Shown here: in pieces, positions 18,054-26,096 of the stretch
Layout: the number at the start of each line of letters is the position of its first letter
Numbering within the stretch: position 1 is the stretch's first letter
NCBI GenBank assembly: GCA_018623515.1
Contig: JAAZVL010000011.1
Coordinates: forward strand, 1 to 38,077
Direction: 5' to 3'
DNA length: 38,077 nucleotides
DNA from: Marinobacter sp.
Lineage (GTDB): Bacteria > Pseudomonadota > Gammaproteobacteria > Pseudomonadales > Oleiphilaceae
Translations under genes and position numbers: made by a program
The notes under the pieces: generated by a model
The model's input: the letters and a program-made list of their open reading frames with translations, nothing else
Databases searched by the model: none
What the model was told of the DNA's origin: nothing

Positions 18054-18074
18054 ACTTTATGGCATAAATAAAGT
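18054..18074. promoter_or_regulatory. second inverted repeat upstream of the TAXI gene
   Basis: ACTTTAT and ATAAAGT are exact inverted repeats separated by 7 nt (21 bp in all) in an AT-rich part of the TAXI promoter region. Size and symmetry suit a GntR- or TetR-type dimer, but no regulator gene is adjacent. Confidence 0.4.
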
Positions 18075-18108
18075 CAGAGTTAGCTCTCTAAGCAGTTGAG
18101 CCAACAAC

Positions 18109-18135
18109 AAAAAAGCCCGCGTCGCGGGCTTTTTT
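18109..18135 (-). terminator. terminator of the DUF1329-YCF48-RND operon
   Basis: A6GCCCG and CGGGCT6 form an 11-bp stem with a five-base loop. It lies 17 nt beyond the RND stop and, being symmetrical, could stop transcripts from either side. Confidence 0.93.
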
Positions 18136-18152
18136 GCTGGTCGGTGGCAAGC

Positions 18153-20537
18153 TTATTTCGCTGCTCGCGCCTTTTCAAGCATACGCTCCGGACGAAGCAG
18201 GAAGCGGGCCAGTGCCGGCAGCAACCAGATGGCGCCGATCATGTTCCAGATGAACATGAAGAACAGCAAGAAGCCCATATCGGCCTGGAACTTGATGGGC
18301 GAGAAGATCCAGGTTACAACGCCGATACCGAGGGTCACACCGGTGAAGACCACAGCCTTGCCGGTGGAGCGCAGGGTTTCGAAGTAGGCATCCTGCAGGG
18401 TCTTGCCTTCGAGCAGGTACTTTTCCAGCTTGCTGTAGATGTAGATGCCGTAGTCCACACCGATGCCCACACCCAATGCAATCACCGGCAGGGTCGCCAC
18501 CTTGATACCGATTCCCGAGACCGCCATGATCGCCTCACACAGGACCGAGGTCAGGCCCAGCGGGATCACGATACACAGCACCGCGCGGATGGAACGGAAA
18601 GTCAGCAAACACAGCAGACTCACCACGCCATAGACAAAGATCAGCATCATGTCCTTGGCTTTGGAGATCACCTCATTGGTCGCCGCTTCTACGCCCGCAT
18701 TACCGGCCGCCAGCAGGAAGGTATGCTCCTCGTTGCTGTTGGTCTGGGCAAACTCCTCGACGACATCAACCACCGTACGCAGGGTCTCGGCCTTGTGGTC
18801 CTCCAGGAACACCAGCAATGGTGTGAGGCTGCAGTCGGTATTGATCAGCCCCGAAGGCGCGTTACGAATGGAGGCGTTAATAATGGTCTGGTTGCGGGAA
18901 ATGGCATACCAGTTCCAGTTGCCCTCGTTCAGGGCCTTGGTGACAACCTTGGAGACATCCGCCAGCGACGCTGTGGACTGAACCCCCGGCGTGTTAGCCA
19001 GCTCCCATTGCAGCGAATCCATAGCGCGCAGGACACTGTACTGGGTGCACTGCTCTACCGGCGTTTTCACCATCACCACCATAACGTCCGCGCTGGTGGA
19101 GTAGTTGTCGATGATGTAGGCATTGTCCTTGTTGTAGCGGGAGTCCTTGCGCAGTTCCGGTGCGCCCTGGTCCAGGTCACCCACTTTCAGGTCCTGCTTG
19201 TAGTACAGGCCAAGACCGAGGCCGATCACCGCAATCAGCAGGGAGATCGGCGCCACACCGGGGTGGGAGAAGTTGGACAGCAGACGCCATTTGCGATCCT
19301 GCTTCTCGCTGTGGTTTTGAACGTGACGCACACCGCCCCTGGAGATGCCGATGTAGGACATGATCAGCACATGCAGCACCAGGTTGGTGATGATCACAAA
19401 AGCAACACCAATACCGGCGGCAACCGCCAGATCCCGGATAACATCGATCTCGATGAAGAACAGCGTCAGGAAGCCGAAGGCATCGGAGATCAGCGCCAGC
19501 ATGCCCGGAATATAAAGCGCGCGGAACGCAAGTCGGGCAGCGGTGATGGCGTCAAAGCCCTTGGCCGCTTCCACTGCCATGGCGTTGACGATCTGAACGC
19601 CATGACTGATACCGATAGCGAAAACCAGGAACGGCACCAGCACGGAGTATGGATCCAGGCCATACCCCAGCAAACGCAGGGTACCCAGCTGCCAGAACAC
19701 CGCAATGATGGAGGTGAACACCGGCACCAGGGTTCCGGAGACGCTGCGGGAATACCAGAACAGCAGCAGCGTAGTGAGCGCAATGGTGATACCGGCAAAC
19801 CAGGCGATGGAGCCGATACCCTCGATCAGGTCCCCTACTTTCTTGGCGAAACCGACAATGTGGATATCGATATTCGGATTCTGGGCCTCGTATTTCTCCC
19901 GGATCTTTTCTTCCAGCTGGCGGGAGAAGGTGCCGTAATCCAGCGGCTCACCGGTCTCCGGATCGTTCTCGTACAGTGGCGCGTAGACAATGGTCGATTT
20001 GAAGTTGTCCGAGATCAGGCGACCGACCTCATTGGAACGCAGCACGTTCTGGCGCAGCTGCTCCAGGCTTTGCGGGGAGCCGTCGTAGTCATCCGGAATG
20101 ACGGTACCGCCCTGGAAACCCTGCTCGGTCACTTCCACCCAGCGCACGTTGGAGGTCCACAGCGATTTCAGGCCGGAGCGATCGACACCATTGAGGTAGA
20201 ACACCTCGTCGGTGATCTGCTTCAGAGTCTCCATATACTCCGGGGAGAAGATATCGCCGTCTTTGGATTCGACGGCGATCCGCACAAAGTTACCCAGGTT
20301 TTCCAGGTCGTCCCTGTGCTCGAGCATATTCACGATGTAAGGATGCTCCAGCGGAATCATCCGCTCGAAACTCGCATCCGGCTGAATCTTGACCGCGTTG
20401 TAGCCGAGGAACAGGGTCAAAATGGTCAGCAGAACCAGAATGATGGCCCGATTGTTGAAAATCAGACGCTCCAGGAACGGTTCAGCCTTGGGCGTGGTCA
20501 GATAATGTTCGCCCTTGTCATGCTTCGGGTTGGACAT
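18153..20537 (-). CDS. RND superfamily (MMPL type) transporter
   Basis: A 794-residue inner-membrane protein of the RND superfamily. One helix near residues 33-52 is followed by a periplasmic domain, a helix cluster (about 225-430), a second periplasmic domain and a second helix cluster (about 610-780). VLVPFLVFAIGISHGVQIVNA and VIALGVGIGVDYGIYIYSKLE are the paired RND motif regions. It belongs to the MMPL/HpnN-like branch that moves lipids and other hydrophobic molecules rather than to tripartite drug pumps: no membrane-fusion or TolC partner is present. Instead it follows DUF1329 and YCF48-like genes, a grouping seen in many gammaproteobacteria and thought to serve transport of hydrophobic compounds across the envelope. 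An AGGGG site precedes ATG. Confidence 0.9.
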   Translation of the reverse strand: MSNPKHDKGEHYLTTPKAEPFLERLIFNNRAIILVLLTILTLFLGYNAVKIQPDASFERMIPLEHPYIVNMLEHRDDLENLGNFVRIAVESKDGDIFSPEYMETLKQITDEVFYLNGVDRSGLKSLWTSNVRWVEVTEQGFQGGTVIPDDYDGSPQSLEQLRQNVLRSNEVGRLISDNFKSTIVYAPLYENDPETGEPLDYGTFSRQLEEKIREKYEAQNPNIDIHIVGFAKKVGDLIEGIGSIAWFAGITIALTTLLLFWYSRSVSGTLVPVFTSIIAVFWQLGTLRLLGYGLDPYSVLVPFLVFAIGISHGVQIVNAMAVEAAKGFDAITAARLAFRALYIPGMLALISDAFGFLTLFFIEIDVIRDLAVAAGIGVAFVIITNLVLHVLIMSYIGISRGGVRHVQNHSEKQDRKWRLLSNFSHPGVAPISLLIAVIGLGLGLYYKQDLKVGDLDQGAPELRKDSRYNKDNAYIIDNYSTSADVMVVMVKTPVEQCTQYSVLRAMDSLQWELANTPGVQSTASLADVSKVVTKALNEGNWNWYAISRNQTIINASIRNAPSGLINTDCSLTPLLVFLEDHKAETLRTVVDVVEEFAQTNSNEEHTFLLAAGNAGVEAATNEVISKAKDMMLIFVYGVVSLLCLLTFRSIRAVLCIVIPLGLTSVLCEAIMAVSGIGIKVATLPVIALGVGIGVDYGIYIYSKLEKYLLEGKTLQDAYFETLRSTGKAVVFTGVTLGIGVVTWIFSPIKFQADMGFLLFFMFIWNMIGAIWLLPALARFLLRPERMLEKARAAK

Positions 20538-20583
20538 TCAAAAGCCCCTCTATTATCGGTTCTGTTGTTGCCACATCAGGGCG

Positions 20584-21729
20584 TTATTGAAGGTTTTTGC
20601 CTTGCGGATCGGCGTGCTTGACGCCGCCCTCGCCTACCAGGAGCAAATTGGTGTCCGAAACCGGCACCACACCCATGACTCCTTCACGGTCATCACGGAG
20701 GTATTCCCGGAAGGTGTCCCCTCCGTTGCCACTCGTGAGCACAGCACCACCATTACCGACCAGGATGATCCGGTCACCCTCGGCTGCACCATCATTGAGT
20801 GTTGCCGTGGAACCGGTATTGACCACTGACCAGGACTTACCAAGATCCTCTGAAAACATCAGCGTGCCGCGCAGGCCGAAGGCGAGGGCCTCGTTGACGC
20901 GACCGGTGCCAACTACACCGAACAGTGACCCCGGGTAGGGGCTTTCACGACGCTCCCAGGTTTCACCGCCGTCAATGGAGACATGGATCTGCCCCGCCTC
21001 GCCCACGATGACCAGGGCTCCGCCGGCAATCCGGGAAATGGCATTCAGGTGAAACCCCTGGGGGTTATCCAGCTTCGGTGACCAGTCCTGCCAGCTTTCT
21101 CCGCCATCTGTAGTGCGGTAGATCATGCCGTAGGCTCCGACCACAAAGCCGTGGCTGTCATTCTCGAACCATACATCCAGGAACGGATTGACCGGACCGA
21201 TGTCCAGGTCCGCCTGCATGTTTTCCAGGCGGAAAAGCAGATCATCCAGCGCCCATTCAAGGTCTTCCTTTTCTTCTTCAGGCGCCTGCTCAACACGCTC
21301 TTCCATTTCCGCAATGGCTTCTTCCTGACTGGCAATGGCCAGCTCCGCTGCCCGGATGCCATCCAGCTGAAGCTCCCAGGTTGCACCGGAATCGCTCGAA
21401 TGCAGTACCGCTCCGCTGTGGCCCACCGCCCAGCCATGATTCTCGGTGCCAAAATCAACACCGGTAAGAGTTACAGATACCGGTACTTCGGCCTGAGTCC
21501 AGCTCTGGCCCTCGTCGTCGGAGTATATGATGTGTCCACGCTCTCCGGCCGCTACGATACGGTCGCCGGCAACGGCAACATCATTCAGCAGGCTTTGTGG
21601 GGCGAGTTCCGTCGGACGGGCCGGTGTTTCAAGCAAATCCCCCACTGCCCATACAGCCGGAGATGCACAGGCCATGGAAAGCCCAAGGCAGGTTGCACCC
21701 AGGGTTTTACGCATCAAGCTTGTAGCCAT
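20584..21729 (-). CDS. YCF48-related exported beta-propeller protein
   Basis: A 381-residue protein with an N-terminal signal peptide (GLSMACASPAVWA-VGD). It then has repeated BNR/YCF48 blades: IYSDDEGQSWTQAEVP, LHSSDSGATWELQ, YRTTDGGESWQDW, HVSIDGGETWERRES, MFSEDLGKSWSVVN and LTSGNGGDTFREY. Each carries the S/T-x-D-x-G-x-T/S-W Asp-box. The propeller is interrupted by a helical, very acidic insertion of about 60 residues (AELAIASQEEAIAEMEER onwards, about 125-185) after the second blade. YCF48 is a photosystem II assembly factor in phototrophs; in this RND-linked context it is probably a periplasmic partner of the transporter. It is 46 nt upstream of the RND gene in the same operon. Confidence 0.87.
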   Translation of the reverse strand: MATSLMRKTLGATCLGLSMACASPAVWAVGDLLETPARPTELAPQSLLNDVAVAGDRIVAAGERGHIIYSDDEGQSWTQAEVPVSVTLTGVDFGTENHGWAVGHSGAVLHSSDSGATWELQLDGIRAAELAIASQEEAIAEMEERVEQAPEEEKEDLEWALDDLLFRLENMQADLDIGPVNPFLDVWFENDSHGFVVGAYGMIYRTTDGGESWQDWSPKLDNPQGFHLNAISRIAGGALVIVGEAGQIHVSIDGGETWERRESPYPGSLFGVVGTGRVNEALAFGLRGTLMFSEDLGKSWSVVNTGSTATLNDGAAEGDRIILVGNGGAVLTSGNGGDTFREYLRDDREGVMGVVPVSDTNLLLVGEGGVKHADPQGKNLQ

Positions 21730-21792
21730 TCGGTTTGCCTATCGGTTGTTTTTACTGTGTGTCTCTGTCCGGCAACGCCGGTTCTAACGGTA

Positions 21793-21826
21793 AACATACC
21801 GGCAGCCTCCCGGCTGCCGGTATGTT
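21793..21826 (-). other. strong hairpin in the DUF1329-YCF48 spacer
   Basis: A perfect 15-bp stem (arms beginning AACATACCGGCAGCC) closes on a TCCC loop, about 40 nt after the DUF1329 stop. On the minus strand only TTT follows, so it is at most a partial terminator. It may set the ratio between DUF1329 and the downstream genes. Confidence 0.7.
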
Positions 21827-21866
21827 GATTGCCAATCCTTCTGGGCGGGGTTGCGATCCTCGCGCC

Positions 21867-23255
21867 TCAGCGAACACTCCTGCGGCGCAGAGAGGCCGGC
21901 GAGAAGTAACGCTTGTTGGGAACCTTGTCGGTAAATACCCGGGTGTTCGGCTCTTCGGTATCCAGTCCGAGAACGTGATAGCGGCGGGCCTGAAGATCAT
22001 GATAGACGTCCAGCACCGTCCAGACACCGGGTAATTCATAATAATTCTTGGGCAGGCCCATGGTAACGCGCCACAACTCGCCGCGGCCGTCGTACTGGTC
22101 CAGCAGCACGGTGTTCCAGCTGTCCTCGTCGACATAGAAACGGCGCTTGGCGTAGATATGGCGCTCACCTTCCTTCAGGGTCGCTTCGACCACATGCACC
22201 CGATGCAGCTCCCAGCGGGTCAGGTCCGGATTGATATGGGAAATGCCGAGAATCTCATCGTAGGAGAGTCCTTTCTGGCCAATCCGGTAGTTGTTGTAGG
22301 GAATGTAAATCTCGCGCTTGCCCAGATACGTCCAGTTATAGCGATCCAGGGCGCCGTTGAAAATGTCGGTATCGTCCGCAGTACGGAGGTTGTCCGAAGC
22401 GGCGATCGGAGAATCGTATCCCAGGTTCGGCGCCCGACGCACACGGCGCTGACCGGCGTTATACCCCCAACCGTTACGGGGGTTGATGATCTGGTTCATG
22501 GTTTCATGAATCAGGATCGCGCCACCGGCCAGACGGGGCGGAGACTGGGTGAAGGACAGGTAGTAGAAGATGACGTTATCCAGCGTGCTTTCGTCGCCTT
22601 CCGGGTTGTAATAGTTGAAGAAGGCTTCCTGCTGGGATGTCACCAGCGAGTAATCACCGTTCTGCTGGACCGCCACCTCACTGGAACGGCGGGTAACGGA
22701 GACGCCACGCCAACGGGTCAGGTGATTCCAGATAACCTGCCAGGCCTTCTCTTCATCGTTGCCATGGAGGATCGGAAAAGGATAGCCACCATAAGCTCCT
22801 TCGATACCAGCGCCCTCGCCCACAATATTGGCGCTTGTGGCATTATCCCGGGTGTTCTGGGCCACCCAGTCCGGCACCGCATGGGTACGGCGGCTCTGGT
22901 ATACCGGAATCTGGAACGTCGTGGGATAGGTCTCGAACATGGCCTCGACGCCGTCGGTCAGGTACTCGCTGTACTGATCCATGTTCTGGGCGGTGATGGT
23001 AAACAGCACCTCGTCATCCGGGAAGGGATTGATATGGTGCTGTCCACTTCCCTCGTAACCGGCCGGCGGTTCGGTCAATCCGCCGTCCCACGCGGGGATG
23101 GTTCCGGCGGCGTTGCCGGCCTTGGGAGAGCCAAAGGGGGTCAGTTCGTTGCCAAGACGGGCAGCCTCGCTCTGGGAAACAGCGGCGTAGGCCGGTACAG
23201 CCGAGACAGACAGGGCCAACAGGCCACTCAACAGCGCGTTCTTGTTATACATCAT
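21867..23255 (-). CDS. DUF1329 domain-containing exported protein
   Basis: A 462-residue periplasmic protein with signal peptide ALLSGLLALSVSAVPAYA-AVSQ. The mature N-terminus reads SQSEAARLGNELTPFGSPKAGNAAGTIPAWDGGLTEPPAGY, diagnostic of DUF1329. The C-terminal half (SRWELHRVHVVEATLKEGERHIYAKRRFYVDEDSWNTVLLDQYDGRGELWRV region) resembles the LolA/LolB-like fold used to carry lipids. In other genomes it pairs with a DUF1302 outer-membrane barrel and this RND type; here the DUF1302 gene is not adjacent. It heads the three-gene operon. Tandem ATG codons follow AGGTTAG. Confidence 0.9.
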   Translation of the reverse strand: MMYNKNALLSGLLALSVSAVPAYAAVSQSEAARLGNELTPFGSPKAGNAAGTIPAWDGGLTEPPAGYEGSGQHHINPFPDDEVLFTITAQNMDQYSEYLTDGVEAMFETYPTTFQIPVYQSRRTHAVPDWVAQNTRDNATSANIVGEGAGIEGAYGGYPFPILHGNDEEKAWQVIWNHLTRWRGVSVTRRSSEVAVQQNGDYSLVTSQQEAFFNYYNPEGDESTLDNVIFYYLSFTQSPPRLAGGAILIHETMNQIINPRNGWGYNAGQRRVRRAPNLGYDSPIAASDNLRTADDTDIFNGALDRYNWTYLGKREIYIPYNNYRIGQKGLSYDEILGISHINPDLTRWELHRVHVVEATLKEGERHIYAKRRFYVDEDSWNTVLLDQYDGRGELWRVTMGLPKNYYELPGVWTVLDVYHDLQARRYHVLGLDTEEPNTRVFTDKVPNKRYFSPASLRRRSVR

Positions 23256-23278
23256 GGTCTAACCTTCAATCCGTCTGG

Positions 23279-23301
23279 AAGCCTCTTGAGGGGCTTTTTT
23301 T
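23279..23301 (+). terminator. terminator-like hairpin facing the plus strand, no gene in front
   Basis: AAGCCTC and GGGGCTT pair over 7 bp (one G-T) with a TTGA loop and are followed by T7 on the plus strand. It lies 23 nt upstream of the DUF1329 start, in the minus-strand leader, and no plus-strand gene ends here. It may stop antisense transcription or act as a leader hairpin. Confidence 0.55.
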
Positions 23302-23334
23302 GTTGTAGCCTCATGGAGATTGAGACTTTCGACC

Positions 23335-23362
23335 AGATTAACGGATCGGGCAATATTGTCTA
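23335..23362 (-). promoter_or_regulatory. possible promoter of the DUF1329 operon
   Basis: On the minus strand TAGACA (23362-23357) lies 16 nt upstream of TAATCT (23340-23335). The -35 matches five of six consensus bases; the -10 is weak. Confidence 0.3.
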
Positions 23363-23385
23363 TCGACCGAAAGTGCGATTTTGTA

Positions 23386-23421
23386 TCCGGCTGTGACAAC
23401 GTTTCCGAAATCACAGCCGGA
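23386..23421 (-). other. hairpin after pepN
   Basis: TCCGGCTGTGA and TCACAGCCGGA form an 11-bp stem with a 14-nt loop, beginning 10 nt beyond the pepN stop. There is no U-tract on the minus strand, so it may protect the mRNA end or assist Rho-dependent termination. Confidence 0.55.
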
Positions 23422-23431
23422 CACCGGCGGA

Positions 23432-26074
23432 TCAGCCAGCCAGGCTCTTGTGAACCACCTCATAGACATCCGGCGAGAGACCGGCCTTGTCACGAATGCG
23501 TTCCAGCGCCGCTTTCATCTGTTCACGATATTCCGGCGCAAACTTCCGCCACCGGGTCAGGGGCGTGACCAGACGCGCGGCAATCTGGGGGTTGCTGTCA
23601 TCCAGTCGGCACACCTGGTCGGCCAGGAAGTCATATCCCGAGCCATCCGGGTTATGGAAAGCCGCCAGATTCTGGCCCGCAAACGCACCCACCACCGAAC
23701 GCACCTTGTTGGGATTCTTCCAGTCAAATGCCGGATGCTCCAGCAAAGCGTGAATCCGGGGCAAATCACCGGCACGGTCGCTGGAGGCCTGAACCGAGAA
23801 CCACTGCTCGACTACCTGCGGATCTTCCCGGAACTGCTGGTAAAACTCTTCCAGCATCAGGTTTCGATCTTCGCCATAATCGGAGTTCACCAGCGCCCGG
23901 AGTGCACCCATGCGGTCCGTCATGTTATCCGCGCCACGGAACTGGCGCATGGCAAGCTCACGCCCTTCCTCGTCATTGATCGTCAGGAGCCAGGCCAGGG
24001 TCGTGTTACGCAGGCTCCGGCGGGCAATCGCCTCGGGCGTGACCTCGTAGTCTCCGGACTCCAGATTGCGACGGTAACAGGCGACCAGTTCATCCCGCAG
24101 GGAAATGGCCAGGTGTTTCAGCACACGTTCCCGGGCACGGTGGATGGCAGGGACATCGGCATTGTCCGCCAGCTCGATCAGGTACGCCTCGGAGGGCAGC
24201 TGCAGCATCTTCGCCACCAATGCCTGGTCGAGGGAGGAATCGCTGATCAAATGGCGATAAGACGTGACCAGTCGCGGCTCAACGGCAACGTCCTTGGCTG
24301 CACCCACCAGGGACTGGATCACGTCGACCGCCAGCCTCTGGCCAGCATCCCAGCGGTTGAAGCCGTCGGGGTCGTGGCTCATCAGGAACAGCAACTGCTC
24401 CCGGGACCACGGATAATTCACCCGCACCGGCGCGGAGAAATGACGCAGCAAGGAGGGCACGGGGCGCTCGGTGATGCCATGGAATTCGAAGGTGTGAGTC
24501 GCTTCGGTAAGCTCCAGGACCCGCTCGGCCGGCGCGCTTTCTTCGCCCGCCTCAAGCTTGAGCGGCAGCGCCTCACCCCGGCTGCCCAACAAGCCCAGGG
24601 CAAATGGAATATGTTGTGGTTTCTTGTTGCTCTGGCCCGGGGTATCCGGAATGTCCTGTTCGATGGTCAGGCGGTAGAGACCCTGCTCTTCATCAAACTC
24701 ATCGGAGACATTGAGTACGGGCGTACCCGCCTGCTCGTACCACAGACGGAACTGGGTCAGATCACGGCCTGAGGCATCCTCCATGGCGCGGACAAAATCG
24801 TCGGTGGTGACCGCCTGGCCGTCATGACGCTCGAAGTAAAGATCGGAGCCCTTGCGGAACATCTCAGGCCCGAGCAGGTTGTGGATCATGCGCACCACTT
24901 CGGCACCCTTCTCATAGATGGTCAGGGTGTAGAAATTGGAAATTTCCATGTAGGAAGCCGGGCGCACCGGGTGGGCCATGGGGCCCGCATCCTCGGCAAA
25001 CTGGGCCGTGCGCAGCAGGGTCACGTCCTCGATGCGCTTCACCGTCGGCGACCCCATATCGGCGGAGAACTGGGAATCGCGGAACACGGTGAAACCTTCC
25101 TTCAGGCTCAGCTGGAACCAGTCACGGCAGGTGACCCGGTTGCCGGACCAGTTGTGGAAGTACTCGTGGGCAACAATCGCCTCAATGCGCTGGAAGGCGG
25201 CATCCGTGGCAGTATCCTGGCTCGCCAGGACGCAGGACGAGTTGAAGATGTTCAGGCCTTTGTTCTCCATGGCCCCCATGTTGAAATCGTCGACGGCCAC
25301 GATCATGAAGATATCCAGGTCGTATTCCCGGCCATAGACCTCCTCATCCCACCGCATGGACCGTTTCAGGGAGTCCATGGCGTGGTCGCACTTCCGGGCA
25401 TTACGTGGCTCCACGTACATGCGCAGGTCGATGTCGCGGCCGGAACAGGTCCGGAAGGTATCCCGCTTCTCCAGCAGGTCGCCGGCGACGAGGGCAAAGA
25501 GGTAACAAGGCTTCGGGAACGGGTCTTCCCAGGTGACAAAATGCCGGCCCCCCTCAAGCTCGCCCCGGTCAACATCATTACCGTTGGACAGCAGCACCGG
25601 ATACGAAGCTTTGTCCGCCTCGATACGGGTCCGGAACCGGGCCATGACATCCGGACGGTCCGGGAAGAAGGTAATGCAGCGGAAACCCTCGGCCTCGCAC
25701 TGGGTACAGAACATGCCGGAAGATTTGTACAGGCCTTCGAGGCGGGTGTTGTTCTGCGGCTCGATCCAGGTTACCACCGAGAGCTCGAACTGCTCCGGCA
25801 CCGAGGTAATGACCAGCTGATCACCCCTATCCTCGTAATCTCCAGATGCCAACTCTACGCCATCCAGGGCGACGGATTCCAGCTTGAGACTGTCGCCATC
25901 CAGCTCCAGCGGCGCATTGGCCTCGCTGGAATCGGGGTTCCGCCGCACCAACAGCGTGCTATGGACCCGGGCTCCGTCCTCGAAAAGCTCAAACCTGAGA
26001 TCCACATGATCAACCAGATACGCCGGTACTTTGTATTCGCTCAGGTAAATGGTTTGTGGCTGGTTGCTACGCAT
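23432..26074 (-). CDS. pepN: aminopeptidase N
   Basis: An 880-residue M1-family zinc aminopeptidase that removes N-terminal residues from peptides in the cytosol. The exopeptidase motif GAMEN is at 267-271 and the zinc site HEYFH at 303-307, with the third ligand glutamate 18 residues later (E326). An N-terminal beta saddle, the thermolysin-like domain, a small beta domain and a long C-terminal helical domain account for the length (870-890 is usual for PepN). The frame extends to 26128, but ATG at 26074 follows GGAG by 6 nt and gives the expected MRSNQPQTIYLSEY start. It is last in a yeaC-DUF2797-pepN group, 22 nt after DUF2797. Confidence 0.97.
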   Translation of the reverse strand: MRSNQPQTIYLSEYKVPAYLVDHVDLRFELFEDGARVHSTLLVRRNPDSSEANAPLELDGDSLKLESVALDGVELASGDYEDRGDQLVITSVPEQFELSVVTWIEPQNNTRLEGLYKSSGMFCTQCEAEGFRCITFFPDRPDVMARFRTRIEADKASYPVLLSNGNDVDRGELEGGRHFVTWEDPFPKPCYLFALVAGDLLEKRDTFRTCSGRDIDLRMYVEPRNARKCDHAMDSLKRSMRWDEEVYGREYDLDIFMIVAVDDFNMGAMENKGLNIFNSSCVLASQDTATDAAFQRIEAIVAHEYFHNWSGNRVTCRDWFQLSLKEGFTVFRDSQFSADMGSPTVKRIEDVTLLRTAQFAEDAGPMAHPVRPASYMEISNFYTLTIYEKGAEVVRMIHNLLGPEMFRKGSDLYFERHDGQAVTTDDFVRAMEDASGRDLTQFRLWYEQAGTPVLNVSDEFDEEQGLYRLTIEQDIPDTPGQSNKKPQHIPFALGLLGSRGEALPLKLEAGEESAPAERVLELTEATHTFEFHGITERPVPSLLRHFSAPVRVNYPWSREQLLFLMSHDPDGFNRWDAGQRLAVDVIQSLVGAAKDVAVEPRLVTSYRHLISDSSLDQALVAKMLQLPSEAYLIELADNADVPAIHRARERVLKHLAISLRDELVACYRRNLESGDYEVTPEAIARRSLRNTTLAWLLTINDEEGRELAMRQFRGADNMTDRMGALRALVNSDYGEDRNLMLEEFYQQFREDPQVVEQWFSVQASSDRAGDLPRIHALLEHPAFDWKNPNKVRSVVGAFAGQNLAAFHNPDGSGYDFLADQVCRLDDSNPQIAARLVTPLTRWRKFAPEYREQMKAALERIRDKAGLSPDVYEVVHKSLAG

Positions 26075-26096
26075 TACATTCTCCACGGAATTCTGT

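Noticed and set aside
18000-18108. Sigma-54 promoter upstream of the TAXI gene
   Set aside because: A TTGGCTCAAC stretch looked like a -24 element, but the GG-to-GC spacing is wrong and no enhancer-binding regulator is present.
18096-20621. 841-codon plus-strand frame opposite the RND gene
   Set aside because: His/Gln/Arg-rich composition typical of antisense frames in G+C-rich DNA; the minus-strand frame has clear RND motifs and a ribosome site.
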